Assembly: GCA_015183035.1 (NCBI GenBank)
Contig: JACZZP010000018.1
Coordinates: forward strand, 558,001-622,000
Length of the DNA: 64,000 bases
From: Meloidogyne chitwoodi
Taxonomy: Eukaryota; Nematoda; Chromadorea; Rhabditida; Meloidogynidae
Direction of reading: 5' to 3'
Position numbers and translations under genes: made by a program. Positions 24,301 to 42,297 of this stretch are shown piece by piece (the stretch's first letter is position 1; each line of letters starts with the position of its first letter). A model generated the notes under the pieces. The model worked only from the letters and a program-made list of their open reading frames with translations, made no database searches and was not told the origin of the DNA.

Positions 24301-26462
24301 ATGGATCGTCGCAATTACAAACATTTGGTTGACACAACAGTTGAAATAGCTCAAAAGGTTTTTTTAGTTTAAATAAATTTAAATGTATTTGTGAGTGAGA
24401 AGAGAGACATATTTGAATATTAAAAAATTATTTAAAATTAATTTTTTAAAGTATTTTTTAAGGTTGGTTCTGTTGAAATTGTTAGTAGAATAGTTGATGA
24501 TTTAAAAGATGAAAATGAACAATACAGAAAAATGGTAATGGAAACAATTGAAAATATTATGGCACTTATTGGTGCATCTGAAATTGACTCACGTTTGGAG
24601 GAACAATTAATTGATGGAATTTTATATGCATTTCAGGAACAGACACAAGAGGTTTTAATTTTTTTGTTTTCTGAATGACATTTGATCCAATTTGAAAAAT
24701 ACTCTAAAAATTCATTTTTTATAGGATCCTATTATGCTTGAAGGTTTCGGAACAGTATGCAAAGCTTTAGGCCGTCGAACAAAACCTTACCTCCCTCAAA
24801 TTTGTGGAACAATATTGTGGCGTTTGAACAATAAATCTGCTAAAGTTCGTCAACAGGCTACTGACTTGGTTTATTTTTTTATTTAATTTTTTTTGAAATA
24901 TTTTTGCTACTTTTATTAGATTGCAAAAATAGCTCCAGTGATGAATGTTTGTCAAGAAGAAAAATTAATGGGACATTTGGGTGTTGTTCTTTACGAATAT
25001 TTGGGTGAAGAATATCCTGAAGTACTTGGATCAATTTTAGGCGCATTAAGTGCTATTGTTTCTGTGATTGGAATGACAAAAATGACACCTCCAATAAAGG
25101 ATTTACTTCCCCGACTTACACCTATTCTTAAAAATCGGTAAATTTTTATTATAGAAATTAAATTTTTTTTGTTAAATTAGACATGAAAAAGTCCAAGAAT
25201 TTTGCATTGAATTAGTTGGAAAAATTGCCGATCGTGGCTCAGAATTTGTATCTGCACGTGAATGGATGCGTATATGCTTTGAACTTTTAGAATTGCTTAA
25301 AGCACATAAAAAATCAATTCGACGTGCAGCAATTAATACTTTTGGATATATAGCAAAAGCTATTGGCCCTCATGATGTATTAGCAACTTTATTAAATAAT
25401 TTAAAAGTTCAAGAACGTCAACTTCGTGTTTGTACGACAGTTGCAATTGCTATAGTTTCAGAAACTTGTGCTCCTTTTACTGTTCTTCCGGCTATAATGA
25501 ATGAATATCGTGTACCAGGTTTTTTTTTAATTATTGAAGATTTTTGGATAGTCTATAATTGATGCCTTTTATTTTTTTAAACTGTTAAACTATAACTGAT
25601 ATCCAATAGTCTAACAAAAACAAGTCCCGATAGTTTTTTTTTACGTCTGATGTGAGAATAAATGTTTTTAGGAAAAAGATGTTGACCATAATTAAATGAA
25701 AAAAAAGATGAAGAGCATCAACTATAGTCTTATTTAGATTTTTTAAATTATTTATGATTGAAATTCTCAAGGGTATAAGGCAAAATAAAAGTGAAAACAC
25801 CCCTATATTTTGATTTAAAAAAAATTAAAAATTCTTTCATTAAAAAGTTGTCTCATTATTTTTATAGAAATTAATGTCCAAAATGGTGTATTGAAGGCTT
25901 TTTCATTTATGTTTGAATATATTGGTGAAATGGCCAAAGATTATATTTATGCTGTTACTCCTTTGCTTATAGATGCACTTATGGAAAGGTTTTTCTTTCT
26001 AAAATTAATTAATTTTTTTTTTAAATAAATATTAAAGAGATGTAGTACATCGTCAAATTTCAATTGACGCTTGTGCTCATTTAATTCTTGGAGCATACGG
26101 ATTTGGTTGTGAAGATGCTTTATTGCATTTATTTAATTATATATGGCCAAATATGTTAGAAAATTCACCTCACGTTATTCAACGTTTTGTTTTTGCATGT
26201 GATGCTTTGCGTGTTTCGCTTGGCCCAATTAAAGTGTTGCAATATTGTTTACAGGCTTTGTGGCATCCAGCGAGGAAAGTCCGTGAGCCGTCGTGGAAGG
26301 TTTTCTTTGAATTAATTTAATTTTAAATAAATTTAAATTTATAAAAAGGTCTTCAATAACCTTATCCTTGGATCTCAGGACGCTGTTGTCGCTGGTTATC
26401 CTCGTTTTGAAAATACAGACAGAAACCTTTATATTCGTTATGAACTTGATTATGTCCTCTGA
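21306..26462 (+). CDS. sftb-1: Splicing factor 3B subunit 1 (SF3B1/SF3b155)
   Basis: Starts [17 protein letters not shown]. The N-terminal third is rich in TP and W-D/E-TP repeats ([18 protein letters not shown], [14 protein letters not shown]), the cyclin-E/CDK-phosphorylated and SF3b14-binding region. From about 22860 a long array of HEAT repeats runs to the end, with near-invariant blocks such as [59 protein letters not shown] and [10 protein letters not shown] at the stop. SF3B1 is the scaffold of the U2 snRNP SF3b complex that clamps the branch-site helix in the nucleus. Introns are short. Some late HEAT segments ([20 protein letters not shown] onward) are more divergent than the core. 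Confidence 0.97.
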
Positions 26463-26772
26463 AAGAAAAAAAATGTTTTTTTTTTATATTTTCTGTATTT
26501 TATTTTATAAATTAGGGATCTGAAACTAAAATTTTTTTAATGAAAAAATTTATTAAAAATAATTGAATTTTTTTGTTATTAATATTTCTGATCCTTAATT
26601 TTAAACACCCCAAAAAATTTAATAAAGTTGCCAGGTACATAATGTTTTTAATATTATTAGAATATTTTATATTTTTTAAAATTGTTATATAAAATATCTT
26701 TTTTACATTTGTAAAAAAAATAATTTTATTACTACTAAATTCTTCATTTTATGCAAGATACTAAAAATTTTG

Positions 26773-27974
26773 ATGTTTAATACTACTTCAGTACGGAGAG
26801 TTTCTCAGGTTATTTTTTAATTTAATTTTTAATATTATTTATTTTTTTTTCAGTTTATTTCGAGACATTGTTTTTCCAATTCAGCGCCTTTTTCCTCAAC
26901 AAATTTAAATAGAAAAGTTTTATTTGAAAAAGCTTCTGTCGACAAATTTAGTGAAAATAATAAAAATAATTTTGTAATAAAATTGGATAATAATTATTTA
27001 AAAAGTCCAGCTGGAAATGTTCTTTTACTTAAATCTGAACTTTTGGCTTTATTAATTTCAAATGAATGGAATTTAAATAAAAATGGATTAGCAAGTAAAT
27101 CATCTATGCATTTGACAGGTTTTATTTTTAAAATTAATATAAAAATATTTTTATTTTGAAAATTTAGGATTAGCTTTTACTGGTGAATTAGTTTGCTATT
27201 TTTATAAATAAATCTCACTGGATTCAGGTTTTTTGATCTCATATTTTCTGAATAACCACAAATTAAATTTTTTAAATATCCTCTACCTTTTGTCAAAAAT
27301 TAAAAAGTTTTACTATTATTTGGATTTGCCTAACAATAAGGCTAAAATTTTTGATAAAATTACATTTAAAAAAGTTAGATCTTTGGACAAAAGTAAAATC
27401 CAGGCCTTATTCCCTAGTTAAATATTCAGCAAAAAAAAATTAATTAAATTAAATTTTATTTTTAGCTCTAGACAACCCTCATAAACAAACTACAAATTCT
27501 CTTATTGAAAAAATAGTAGATTATATAGATATTGACACTTTACTTTATTTTTCTGATACTCAAACATCAATTGAAGAAGAACAACAAAAACAATGGATTC
27601 CAATAATTAAATGGATTAATTTAAAATTTAAAACAAATTTAGAACAAACAAACAGTTTAATTGAACTTCCAAAAATTTCAAAAAATTGCAAAGAAAGGTT
27701 AAAACAATTTTTTTCTTTTTACAACTTCCCAGCACTTTGTGGAATAAATTATGGAGCTGAAAATTTAAAAAGTTTAATTTTAACGATTGCTACAATTGAA
27801 GGTTATTTAAATGTTGAACAAGCAGTTGAAGCATCTAATTTAGAACAAATAATTCAAAGCAAAGTTTGGGGAACTTTTGAATGGTTTCATCATTTAGAAC
27901 ATTTTGAATTAAATTCTAGAATTTCAGCAGCAATGTTGTTTGTTAATTTAAATTCTTCTTCAAATAATTGTTAA
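26773..27974 (+). CDS. ATPAF2: F1-ATPase assembly factor 2 (ATPAF2/Atp12)
   Basis: Exons 26773-26808, 26854-27118, 27168-27182 and 27466-27974 join to 274 aa. The N-terminus (MFNTTSVRRVSQFISRHCFS) looks like a mitochondrial presequence. The body has the ATP12 family blocks: KSPAGNVLLLKSELLALLIS, EWN, MHLT...ALDNP, YIDIDTLLYFSD, QWIPIIKWIN, LKSLILTIATIEGYLNVEQA and KVWGTFEWFHHLE. The chaperone binds the F1 alpha subunit in the matrix before hexamer assembly. The 15-nt third exon is supported because it restores the six residues between MHLT and LDNP found in other members. It lies 310 bp after SF3B1 and 136 bp before DEPDC5 on the same strand. Confidence 0.93.
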
Positions 27975-28110
27975 TTTTTTTGTTTGTTTAGAAATAAAAT
28001 ATTTAAATATTCTCTAAAATTTAAATAAAAATACATTTTTGCTTTTGATTTTCATATTTTTATTTTTTTTCTCTCAACAAATATGTAAAAACTTTTGTTT
28101 TTTAGAATAG

Positions 28111-35150
<7,040 letters not shown>

Positions 35151-35212
35151 TAATACGTATATATATTTTTTAATTTATTGTAAATTATTTATTTATTTTA
35201 AATTTTGTATAT
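35151..35212. other. 3' flank of DEPDC5 up to the palindrome
   Basis: Short AT-rich 3' flank. The foldback element begins 63 bp after the DEPDC5 stop, so it may lie within or next to the 3' untranslated region. Confidence 0.4.
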
Positions 35213-36666
35213 TTTAAAGGAATTTCTGAGGCAGCTTTTTTAAATATATTTAGCTTTATTCAGTTTAAAAAAAGCGGAGAACACAGGTTTATAATTTTAT
35301 TTTTATGAATATGGGAATAGAGATCGGTAATTGTAGCATTCGTATTATTTATTTTAAATTTTTTATAGGACTCATACACTCCCAAAGCATATTATCACTT
35401 TTGTTTCTCATGAGGACTTTCCTCATCCTGTTTAAAATCTTTATTTGGAGAATCGTGGCGATGAGAGTTTGTTGTACAGAGTTAAATGCAATAAGTATGT
35501 TTGTGATTTATTTTAAAATTTTAATTAAAATTTTTTAATTTATTAAACAAAAATTTTAACTTTATCTCTTTTTAGTCATTGATTTTTAAATATTAATCCT
35601 TCCATAGGAATTATTCCTCCTCACACTATTGTTATCATCAATTTAACGATGCGGAGGACGACAAATTTACCCGAGGATCTTAGTTTGATTTAAACCTTAC
35701 TTTTAAAAATTATAATTTCATAAGTCAAAGTTTACACAGTCGTAACGAACAACACAACTGATGCTGTCGTTCAATTGCGGGCATTACCACAAAATGCGAG
35801 CATAAAAAGAAAACAATTACAAGTTTACGTAGGAACAACAATTTGATTATTTTATTTTTGCCTTTTAACTTTATTTTTCCTCTATTTTTGATTTGGAAAA
35901 TAAAACATTATTTGTTTTTTATTGTTTTTTATACAATTGAAACAATTTAAAAAAACAAAATAATTGTTTTATTTTCCAAATCAAAAATAGAGGAAAAAAA
36001 TGCTAAAAGGCAAATATAAAAAAATCAAATTGTTGTTCCCAAGTATACTTGCAATTGTTTTCTTTTTATGTTTGCATTTTGTGGTAATGCCCGCAATTGA
36101 ACGACAGCATCAGTTGTGTTGTTCGTTACGACTGTGTAAACTTTGACTTATGAAATTATAATTTTTAAAAGTAAGATGTGAAACAAACTAAGATCCTCGG
36201 GTAAATTTGTCGTCCTCTGCATCGTTAAATTGATGATAACAATAGTGTGAGGAGGAATAATTCCTATGGAAGGATTAATATTTAAAAATCAATGACTAAA
36301 AAGAGACAAATTAAATTTTGTTTAATAAATTAAAAAATTTTAATTAAAATTTTAAAATAAATCACAAACATACTTATTGCATTTAACTCTGTACAACAAA
36401 CTCTCATCGCCACGATTCTCCAAATAAAGATTTTAAACAGGATGAGGAAAGTCCTCATGAGAAACAAAAGTGATAATATGCTTTGGGTACGTATGAGCCC
36501 TTTAAAAAATTTAAAATAAATAATACAAATGCTACAATTACCGATCTCTATTCCCATATTCATAAAAATAAAAATTATAAACCTGTGTTCTCCGCTTTTT
36601 TTAAACTGAATAAAGGCTCCTCTATCAAAATATATTTAAAAAAGCTGCCTCAGAAATTCCTTTAAA
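35213..36666. mobile_element. 1.45-kb foldback element bounded by TTAA
   Basis: Two near-identical arms (about 35213-35925 and 35940-36666) are reverse complements with a short centre near 35930. The termini read TTTAAAGGAATTTCTGAGGC and GCCTCAGAAATTCCTTTAAA. Each end is flanked by TTAA (35214-35217 and 36662-36665), the target of piggyBac-type elements. No transposase is visible; the related 77-codon open frames in both arms (35305-35538 +, 36330-36563 -) are mirror images created by the palindrome. Differences between arms are few, so the element is fairly recent or kept alike by gene conversion. Superfamily uncertain. Confidence 0.8.
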
Positions 36667-37088
36667 TAACAACACCTCAAAATTAGTAGATTAAATTTAA
36701 AATTAAATAAATTTTAATGCAATTTATATATTAAATGAATACAAAGTCACAACATACTAAATAAATTAAATTTTTAAATAAAATTTGGAGCGTACTTTTA
36801 AATAAAATTTTTTGTACTTTTACTTTGAATTTAGTCGTCATTTTTCTCCAAATTTGTGAAAGTTTCGCGAACTTTTTGAGATTTAAATAATTTGGCATTC
36901 CGACCATTTTTATTTAAATTTCTTTTTCTATAGTATAAAAGCCTTGATAGAGAAGATAAAGCTCATTCTCTCGTTCTCATTTTGATTTCTTAGTATCTGT
37001 TACTCGTATTTCTTTTTTCAAATTTTATTTTAACACTTTTTATTTATGATAATCTCTTTTAAATTTTAGAAACATAATTATTCTTAAA
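36667..37088. other. Spacer and upstream region of the 37089-37464 gene
   Basis: AT-rich. From about 36801 it is the outer end of the left duplicated arm. The part just upstream of the gene (TATAGTATAAAAGCCTTGAT at about 36931) holds a TATA-like motif that is also present, slightly changed, before the other copy at about 44145. Confidence 0.5.
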
Positions 37089-37464
37089 ATGTCTGATCGT
37101 CCAATTTCAAAAAATGATACTATTGTTGCTAAACGTTTAATTTCAAAAAGTGATGTTAATGTTGCAAAACCGGAAACATCGGAAAAGGCTGTGCAGGTTT
37201 CTTTTTAATGTTTAAAATTATTGGATCTTGACTTTTATTTTAAAGTGTGATCATGGACCAGATAAAATGGTTGGTGCACCTCTTGCTGCTGATTCTCTTT
37301 TATATTCTGCTTACTTTCATCCTGTACAACAATTAAACCCTCGTCCAGGTGGAAAGGTGTGTGAGTGTATTCAAACTAAGCCATTTTATGTTTCGCCATT
37401 TGCTGAACTTCGAAGGACGTTAAATGTGAAAAATAATCAAAAAAAGGATCGAGTTCAAATTTAG
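37089..37464 (+). CDS. Unrecognised 108-aa protein, left copy of a duplicated pair
   Basis: Two exons (37089-37196 and 37246-37464), both phase 0, joined by a 49-bp intron. The product starts MSDRPISKNDTIVAKRLISK, then CDHGPDKMVGAPLAADSLLY, SAYFHPVQQLNPRPGGKVCE and a basic tail ending KKDRVQI. No signal peptide or membrane segment. The N-terminal half contains an internal near-repeat (RPISKNDTIVAK / RLISKSDVNVAK). I do not recognise the family. The copy at 43629-44004 on the other strand has the same exon layout and only a few amino-acid changes, suggesting coding constraint. A TATA-like motif lies about 155 bp upstream. Confidence 0.75.
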
Positions 37465-39011
37465 GAAATTGGAATATTATCGTTAATTTATTGTTGTATA
37501 CAAATTATATTTTTTGTGAACATATAGTCTTTGTTAAATAAATTTTTGTTGAAGATTTTTTTGTTTAACTTATAAAAAAGTCTATAACTTTTATTGTACT
37601 AAATCAAATAATCTCAAATTTTGTAGAATAATAGAGAATTGAACAGACTAAAAAATGAATATAAACAATACTTAGAATAAATATGTATTGGATAATATTT
37701 GGTAAAATGATCACATTCATTCTCTTCTTATTTCTCTTGAGTGTGTTGATCTGTTGTATTTTTACACCAGTTAAGACCGGTGTCGTTTTCAAATAATTTT
37801 CAGAATTAGAAAGGTCCGGAATTGGCAAATAAAAATTAATAGGCCTTGTCAAATATACAACCACGAACTTTATTTCTTTCAATAATTTTCCATTTTTATT
37901 CCGTCGTCTTTTTATTCTCCATTTCTTTATAAAATTTATTTAATCCCAATTCTTTGTCCATTGATATTTAGTGGTCTGGACTTTTGCTTCAATATATATT
38001 CAATACAATATATCGAAAATATATTGTATCGGTCCTGGACTAATATTTATTAGTTTCTTTTTTAGAAGATCATTAACTGAGCATCTCTTCAGCAATCTTT
38101 GAAAATAAAATTAATTTTTATAAAGATGTTAACTCTCTTTATAAGGAAGGACAATGTTACATTATTTTTTAATCAGTCTTTTCATGAAAATAAATAAATA
38201 ATTTTTATAAAAAAATACTCAAAATAGATGTCGGCCTTACAAGTGCAAATATTTTTTGTTTCAGTACATATTGTAAATTTAAATCCAACTTGCTTCGTTG
38301 TTTTTTTAACAAATAAGAATATAAAAATAAATAGAACAGTACATAATAATTTAAATACTTTAAAAAGTAAAACTTAATTATTTAATTATCCCTAATAGTT
38401 TTGTTAATTTCTAGTAAAAATTGAAGTATTTAGCTGGTAATCACAACCCTTTATATTAACAAAAAATTGGGCGGAGTTTTTTATGATAATTACAATTTAA
38501 TTTAAATTTCCCAGCAAATTTATTATATTTTTATTTAATTTTTAAATGACTAATATTAATATTTTTTATAATTTTAATTTAAAAAAATTGTTTTTGCTTG
38601 GTCAGATGATTTTATTAATATTTTATGAATAATATTTTAATTAAAAATAGAATTAAAAAATATAATTAATTGGATTTATCATCCAAAAATGAATAAATTA
38701 ATTTAATTTTAATAAGTAAATTTTTTATAAATTAATTTTATGTTTATTCCAGAAAAAGAGTAAAAGAATATTTAATTTTAATAATTCTTATTTGTTAGTA
38801 TTTTCTTGAACAAATAAAACAAAATTATTTATATTAAATTAAAAAATCATCTTACTATTTTATTAGTAAAAATATATGTTTATTTTTATTAAAAAAATAA
38901 AAATTAATTTTAAAAATATATTACTTCCTTGTATTTGTTAATATATATAAATATTGATAAAATTATTATTTTTATTAATTAATTTTTAAAAAATTAAATT
39001 TAATTAAAAAT
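37465..39011. other. Rest of the left arm and upstream region of the first defensin-like gene
   Basis: Up to about 38710 this is duplicated-arm sequence, with one degenerate frame annotated separately and a small hairpin (ATACAATATAT/ATATATTGTAT) at about 38011-38035. From about 38780 the sequence is shared as a direct repeat with 45150-45365, upstream of the second defensin-like gene, and presumably holds its promoter. Confidence 0.5.
37604..37882 (-). pseudogene. Degenerate reading frame in the left arm
   Basis: An open minus-strand frame of about 92 codons without an in-frame ATG. It contains NFYLPIPDLSNSENYLKTTP and a hydrophobic C-terminal segment (IIQYIFILSIVYIHFLVCSI). Its counterpart in the right arm (43207-43490) has a frameshift. 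Either remnants of a small membrane-protein gene or a chance frame; no family recognised. Confidence 0.3.
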
Positions 39012-39409
39012 ATGAAATTTATTATATTTTTATTAATTTCCTCTCTTTTTATTATTTTATTAATTAATTTAAATAATAATGGAAATGTTTTAGCTGATGG
39101 TGTTTTAAGTGGAAGATATAAAGGTTTGGGCAATTTTATTTAAAAATATGTATAATTATTTAATATCTTTAAAATATAATCTAATTAAATAAATATATTT
39201 TAATAATATTTTAAAAATTAATTAAACATCACTTAAATATTTAATTTATTATTTTAAAAGGTGCATGTTTTGCTGATCATTCAGGTTGTGCAATCCAATG
39301 CAAAATAGAAGGCTACAAATCTGGGCATTGTAGCAATTGGACATGGAAATGTTGGTGTACACAAAAATGCAAAAATACATTTAGACCTCACCGCCATTGC
39401 CAAACCTAA
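39012..39409 (+). CDS. Secreted defensin-like (CS-alpha-beta) peptide, copy A
   Basis: Exons 39012-39123 and 39261-39409 join (intron phase 1) to 86 aa. Residues 1-29 are a strongly hydrophobic signal peptide (MKFIIFLLISSLFIILLI...) ending near VLA. The mature part has eight cysteines with the spacing of the CS-alpha-beta fold: CAIQC (C-X3-C), GHC (G-X-C) and CWC (C-X-C), with further cysteines before and after. This fold is shared by invertebrate defensins, drosomycin and some venom peptides, so the product is probably antimicrobial or acts on another organism; activity is inference. The second exon holds the whole cysteine domain. A paralogue with the same exon structure is at 45366-45832, and a 5S rRNA gene follows 455 bp downstream on the same strand. 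Confidence 0.8.
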
Positions 39410-39830
39410 AATTAGGGTAATTAGATACTTTTTTACTTAAAATGATTAAACTAAAAAATAATTAATTTATCATTCATACTTTCTTTAAAATATTTAATTT
39501 AGTTAATAAAATTATTGGAAATTTGTTGTGTGTTCCTCAATAATATTTATAATTTTAAAATAAAATAATTTAGTAAATAATAATTTTTTAATATTTAATA
39601 ATTTAATTAGTAACTAGTACTTTCCCAATAAATAATTAAATAATAAATAATTGTCACATATACAAGCTAAGTTACTAAATAACCGAAGTGGAATATAAAC
39701 ATTTTTTATTTAAACTTTTTAAAAATTTTAAATAAAAAATAAATAAATATAAGAAATTAAAATTTAATAAATATTTATATGTATCTACTTACTAAAAATA
39801 TTTTTTAATATTTTTAATTTTGGTTTTGAT

Positions 39831-39863
39831 TTTTTAAAATATATTACAATAACGTTCTCTTTC
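39831..39863 (+). promoter_or_regulatory. Conserved upstream element of 5S copy 2
   Basis: TTTTTAAAATATATTACAAT, then AACGTTCTCTTTC, before the 5S start. It matches the element of copy 3 most closely (ACAATAACGTTCTCTTTC in both). Confidence 0.55.
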
Positions 39864-39981
39864 GGTTACTACCATACCACGTTGAAAGCACGCCATCCCG
39901 TCCGATCTGGCAAGTTAAGCAACGTTGGGCTTCCTTAGTACTTGGAACGGAGACGTCCTGGGAATTGGGGGTGTTGTAACC
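39864..39981 (+). rRNA. 5S ribosomal RNA, copy 2
   Basis: 118 nt with the same core as copy 1. GGTTACTACC at the 5' end pairs with GTTGTAACC at the 3' end (helix I), and a T run follows. It lies 455 bp after defensin-like copy A, the same order as copy 4 after copy B. Confidence 0.93.
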
Positions 39982-40394
39982 TTTTTTATTAAATTTATAT
40001 TAAAGAAAAAATATAGCGAGAAAAGTACACAAATAATTTTGTTCTGAGATTCCTATAATTTAAATTTTAATTAAATTTATTTATTCACAAAATTGATATA
40101 TTATAATTATTTTATTTTAATAGTAAATATTTATTCAATTTATCAAATTTAAAAATATTTAATAAATATTCTGTTAAATATATTTATATTCTCTTTTAAA
40201 AAATCTCTTTTTCTCAAACACATTATTTATTCATCTAAAAATAAAAAATAAATTAAATAATTTAGGGCACTCGAATAATTAAATTAAAATAAAATTAATT
40301 TAAATAATTATTTATTTTAAATATAAAACCTCTTTATAACTTTATTTTTTAAAACAAATAAATTAATTTTAGAAAGACTTTAAATATATTTTAT

Positions 40395-40604
40395 TTAAAA
40401 AATACCTGAATTACCCTCATGATGACAACACCCAATAATATCACAAAAAGAATTAATTAATTTACAAACAACTTGTTCATTTTTTAATTTATTACAATTC
40501 TCATGACAGTATTTTTCACAATCTAGTTTTAAAACATCACAGTGTTTTTCTATAGATAATCCAATCAAAACAATAATTAATGAAAATAGCAAGAAATATT
40601 TCAT
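40395..40604 (-). CDS. Secreted 8-cysteine peptide, about 69 aa
   Basis: Single open frame on the minus strand. MKYFLLFSLIIVLIGLSIE is a clear signal peptide. The mature part has eight cysteines, including CEKYC and CHENC (two C-X3-C units) and a terminal CC before HHEG. It differs in spacing from the CS-alpha-beta peptides on either side, lacking G-X-C and C-X-C. The frame may instead splice at the GTATTTTTT just before the stop, in which case the C-terminus is longer; no clear next exon was found. Function unknown; placed within a cluster of small secreted peptides. Confidence 0.6.
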   Translation of the reverse strand: MKYFLLFSLIIVLIGLSIEKHCDVLKLDCEKYCHENCNKLKNEQVVCKLINSFCDIIGCCHHEGNSGIF

Positions 40605-41437
40605 TTTTTTAAATTTAAAATTTAATTTAAATATTTTTAATTTAATTTTAATTATTAAAATATTTTAAACAATTTATATACTCAATAATTGTTATTTAAT
40701 CAACACTTTTTAAATGTTAAAACAATTAAATATTTATATATAATTTAAATAACACTAATATATTTAAGAGAAATAAATGTCTTGTCATAAACTTCAAATT
40801 TGTTTAAATATTATTATTAATTAATTTTATTTATTTTTTATTAAGGACCTTTGACTTTGTATTTAAATAAACAAAAAAAATATTTAAAACTTTTTTAAAT
40901 AAAGGCCAAATTTTGACACATTTCTTTCTAAAATTAGTGTTATTTAATTTAAAACTTTATGATTATTTATTTGTTAAAAAATAATCTAAAATTTTATTTT
41001 TTTATTTTAAAGATTACACCCCGATTTGTTTAAAATTAAATAAATTAAAATAAAATAATAATAATTAAAACATTTAAATAAAACTTTGATTGTTTTAACA
41101 GATTTGTTTGGCTTCTAAAGGACCCAAATTATATTTTTAAACCATCTAACACTTAAACTTTTAATTAAAAGGAACTTAAAGATATTGGCATTCTCAATGA
41201 TTGCCTTAAAAGGAATTTGAACAAAATAGGTATTTGAGAATAAATTAATTTTACCCAAATTTATTATTATTTTAAAAAAGTATATTAAATCATTTAAAAT
41301 TGTTTAAATAAAAGAAAATATAAAATCTTTAAAATATAAAAAACATCAATTATTTATTTTTATTAAATTCTACTCTATTTATTCAAAATTTAATATCTAT
41401 CCACTCATCACCAAATATTCTTTTTGGAGAAGTTTTA
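40605..41437. other. AT-rich spacer between two minus-strand peptide genes
   Basis: Very AT-rich. It includes sequence upstream of the 40395-40604 peptide and downstream of the 41438-41690 peptide. Nothing coding seen. Confidence 0.5.
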
Positions 41438-41690
41438 TTAATGGCGATCCTTTCTGTTAAACCAACCGCCAACTAATCCATTTGGAGGACTTGTTGTTCT
41501 CTTAGGAGGAGCTGAACGTGGTAATCCTCCTCTTTTTGTAGTCTTTATAGTTGGTACTTTTGTACTTTTTCCTTCAACATTACTCACAAAAAACAAGGCA
41601 ATTGCAAATAAAAAAATAATTGGAAGAAGTTTCTTTAATTAAAAATAAATATTAAATTAATAAAATAAAAAAAAAGATATAACTTACCAT
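41438..41690 (-). CDS. Secreted proline-rich peptide resembling plant IDA signals
   Basis: The first coding exon is only the ATG (41690-41688), followed by a consensus donor GTAAGT; the second exon is 41632-41438. The joined product is 65 aa. MKLLPIIFLFAIALFFVSNV is a signal peptide with probable cleavage after VEG. The mature 43 residues are basic and proline-rich and contain LPRSAPPKRTTSPPNG, close in pattern to the plant abscission peptide IDA (Pro-Ser-Ala-Pro-x-Lys-Arg core). It ends GLVGGWFNRKDRH. Root-knot nematodes are known to secrete IDA-like peptides; assigning this gene to that group is inference from one short motif. No cysteines. Confidence 0.6.
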
Positions 41691-42145
41691 TTTTAATTAA
41701 TTAATTAATTAATTTTTAATTAAATTAGAAAATATTTATTTTTAATGTATTTGATATGTTTTGATATTCCTTTATATACTATGAGTAGAATAAACGTGGA
41801 ATAAATAAACATTTTTTATTTTAAACATATTTTAATAATTTAAAAATGTTACTAAGCAAATAAATAAATAAGGAATTAAAATTAAATATTAAAAATATTA
41901 TTTTAAATTTATTAAAACACATTCTTAAATTTTTATTATTTATTTTTATTAAAATGATGTTTTCATTTATTTGTTTAATACCTCAAAATAAATAAAATTA
42001 AAAAGATCAACACATCCAATAGAAATAATGAGGGAAAAATCAAAATTAATTATTTAGTTTTCCTACCATAGATATTACACATCTCAACAACAAGGATATA
42101 TAATGTAAAATAATTTCCTTTTAATTTAAAAAATTAAACTAAAAA

Positions 42146-42263
42146 GGTTACAACACCCCCTATTCCCAGGACGTCTCCGTTCCAAGTACTAAGGAAGCCC
42201 AACGTTGCTTAACTTGCCAGATCGGACGGGATGGCGTGCTTTCAACGTGGTATGGTAGTAACC
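42146..42263 (-). rRNA. 5S ribosomal RNA, copy 3
   Basis: Complete 118-nt 5S on the minus strand with the same core and helix I (GGTTACTACC / GTTGTAACC). It ends in a T run (A run on the plus strand, 42141-42145). Oriented opposite to copies 1, 2 and 4, about 100 bp inside the right arm's inner edge. Confidence 0.93.
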
Positions 42264-42297
42264 GAAAGAGAACGTTATTGTAATATATTTAAAAGGG
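42264..42297 (-). promoter_or_regulatory. Conserved upstream element of 5S copy 3
   Basis: The minus strand reads CCCTTTTAAATATATTACAA, then TAACGTTCTCTTTC, directly before the 5S start. Confidence 0.55.

Larger units (their letters stand above)
36801..38710 (+). repeat. Left arm of a large inverted duplication
   Basis: About 1.9 kb that reappears in reverse complement at about 42365-44277. Shared landmarks in order: GTCGTCATTTTTCTCC, the whole two-exon gene at 37089-37464, a degenerate reading frame at 37604-37882, GGTCCTGGACTAATATTTAT, GGCCTTACAAGTGCAAATAT, AGCTGGTAATCACAACCC and GGATTTATCATCCAAAA. Divergence is visible by eye as scattered substitutions and small indels. Confidence 0.85.
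39410..40394. other. AT-rich spacer with 5S copy 2
   Basis: Very AT-rich. Apart from the 5S gene at 39864-39981 and its upstream element, no coding signal is visible. Confidence 0.5.

Noticed and set aside
27233..27421. 62-codon frame in the ATPAF2 intron
   Set aside because: AT-rich intronic sequence without splice or family support.
35305..36563. Two near-identical 77-codon frames, one in each arm of the palindrome
   Set aside because: They are mirror copies produced by the inverted repeat, have no family-like features, and the antisense strand is open too.
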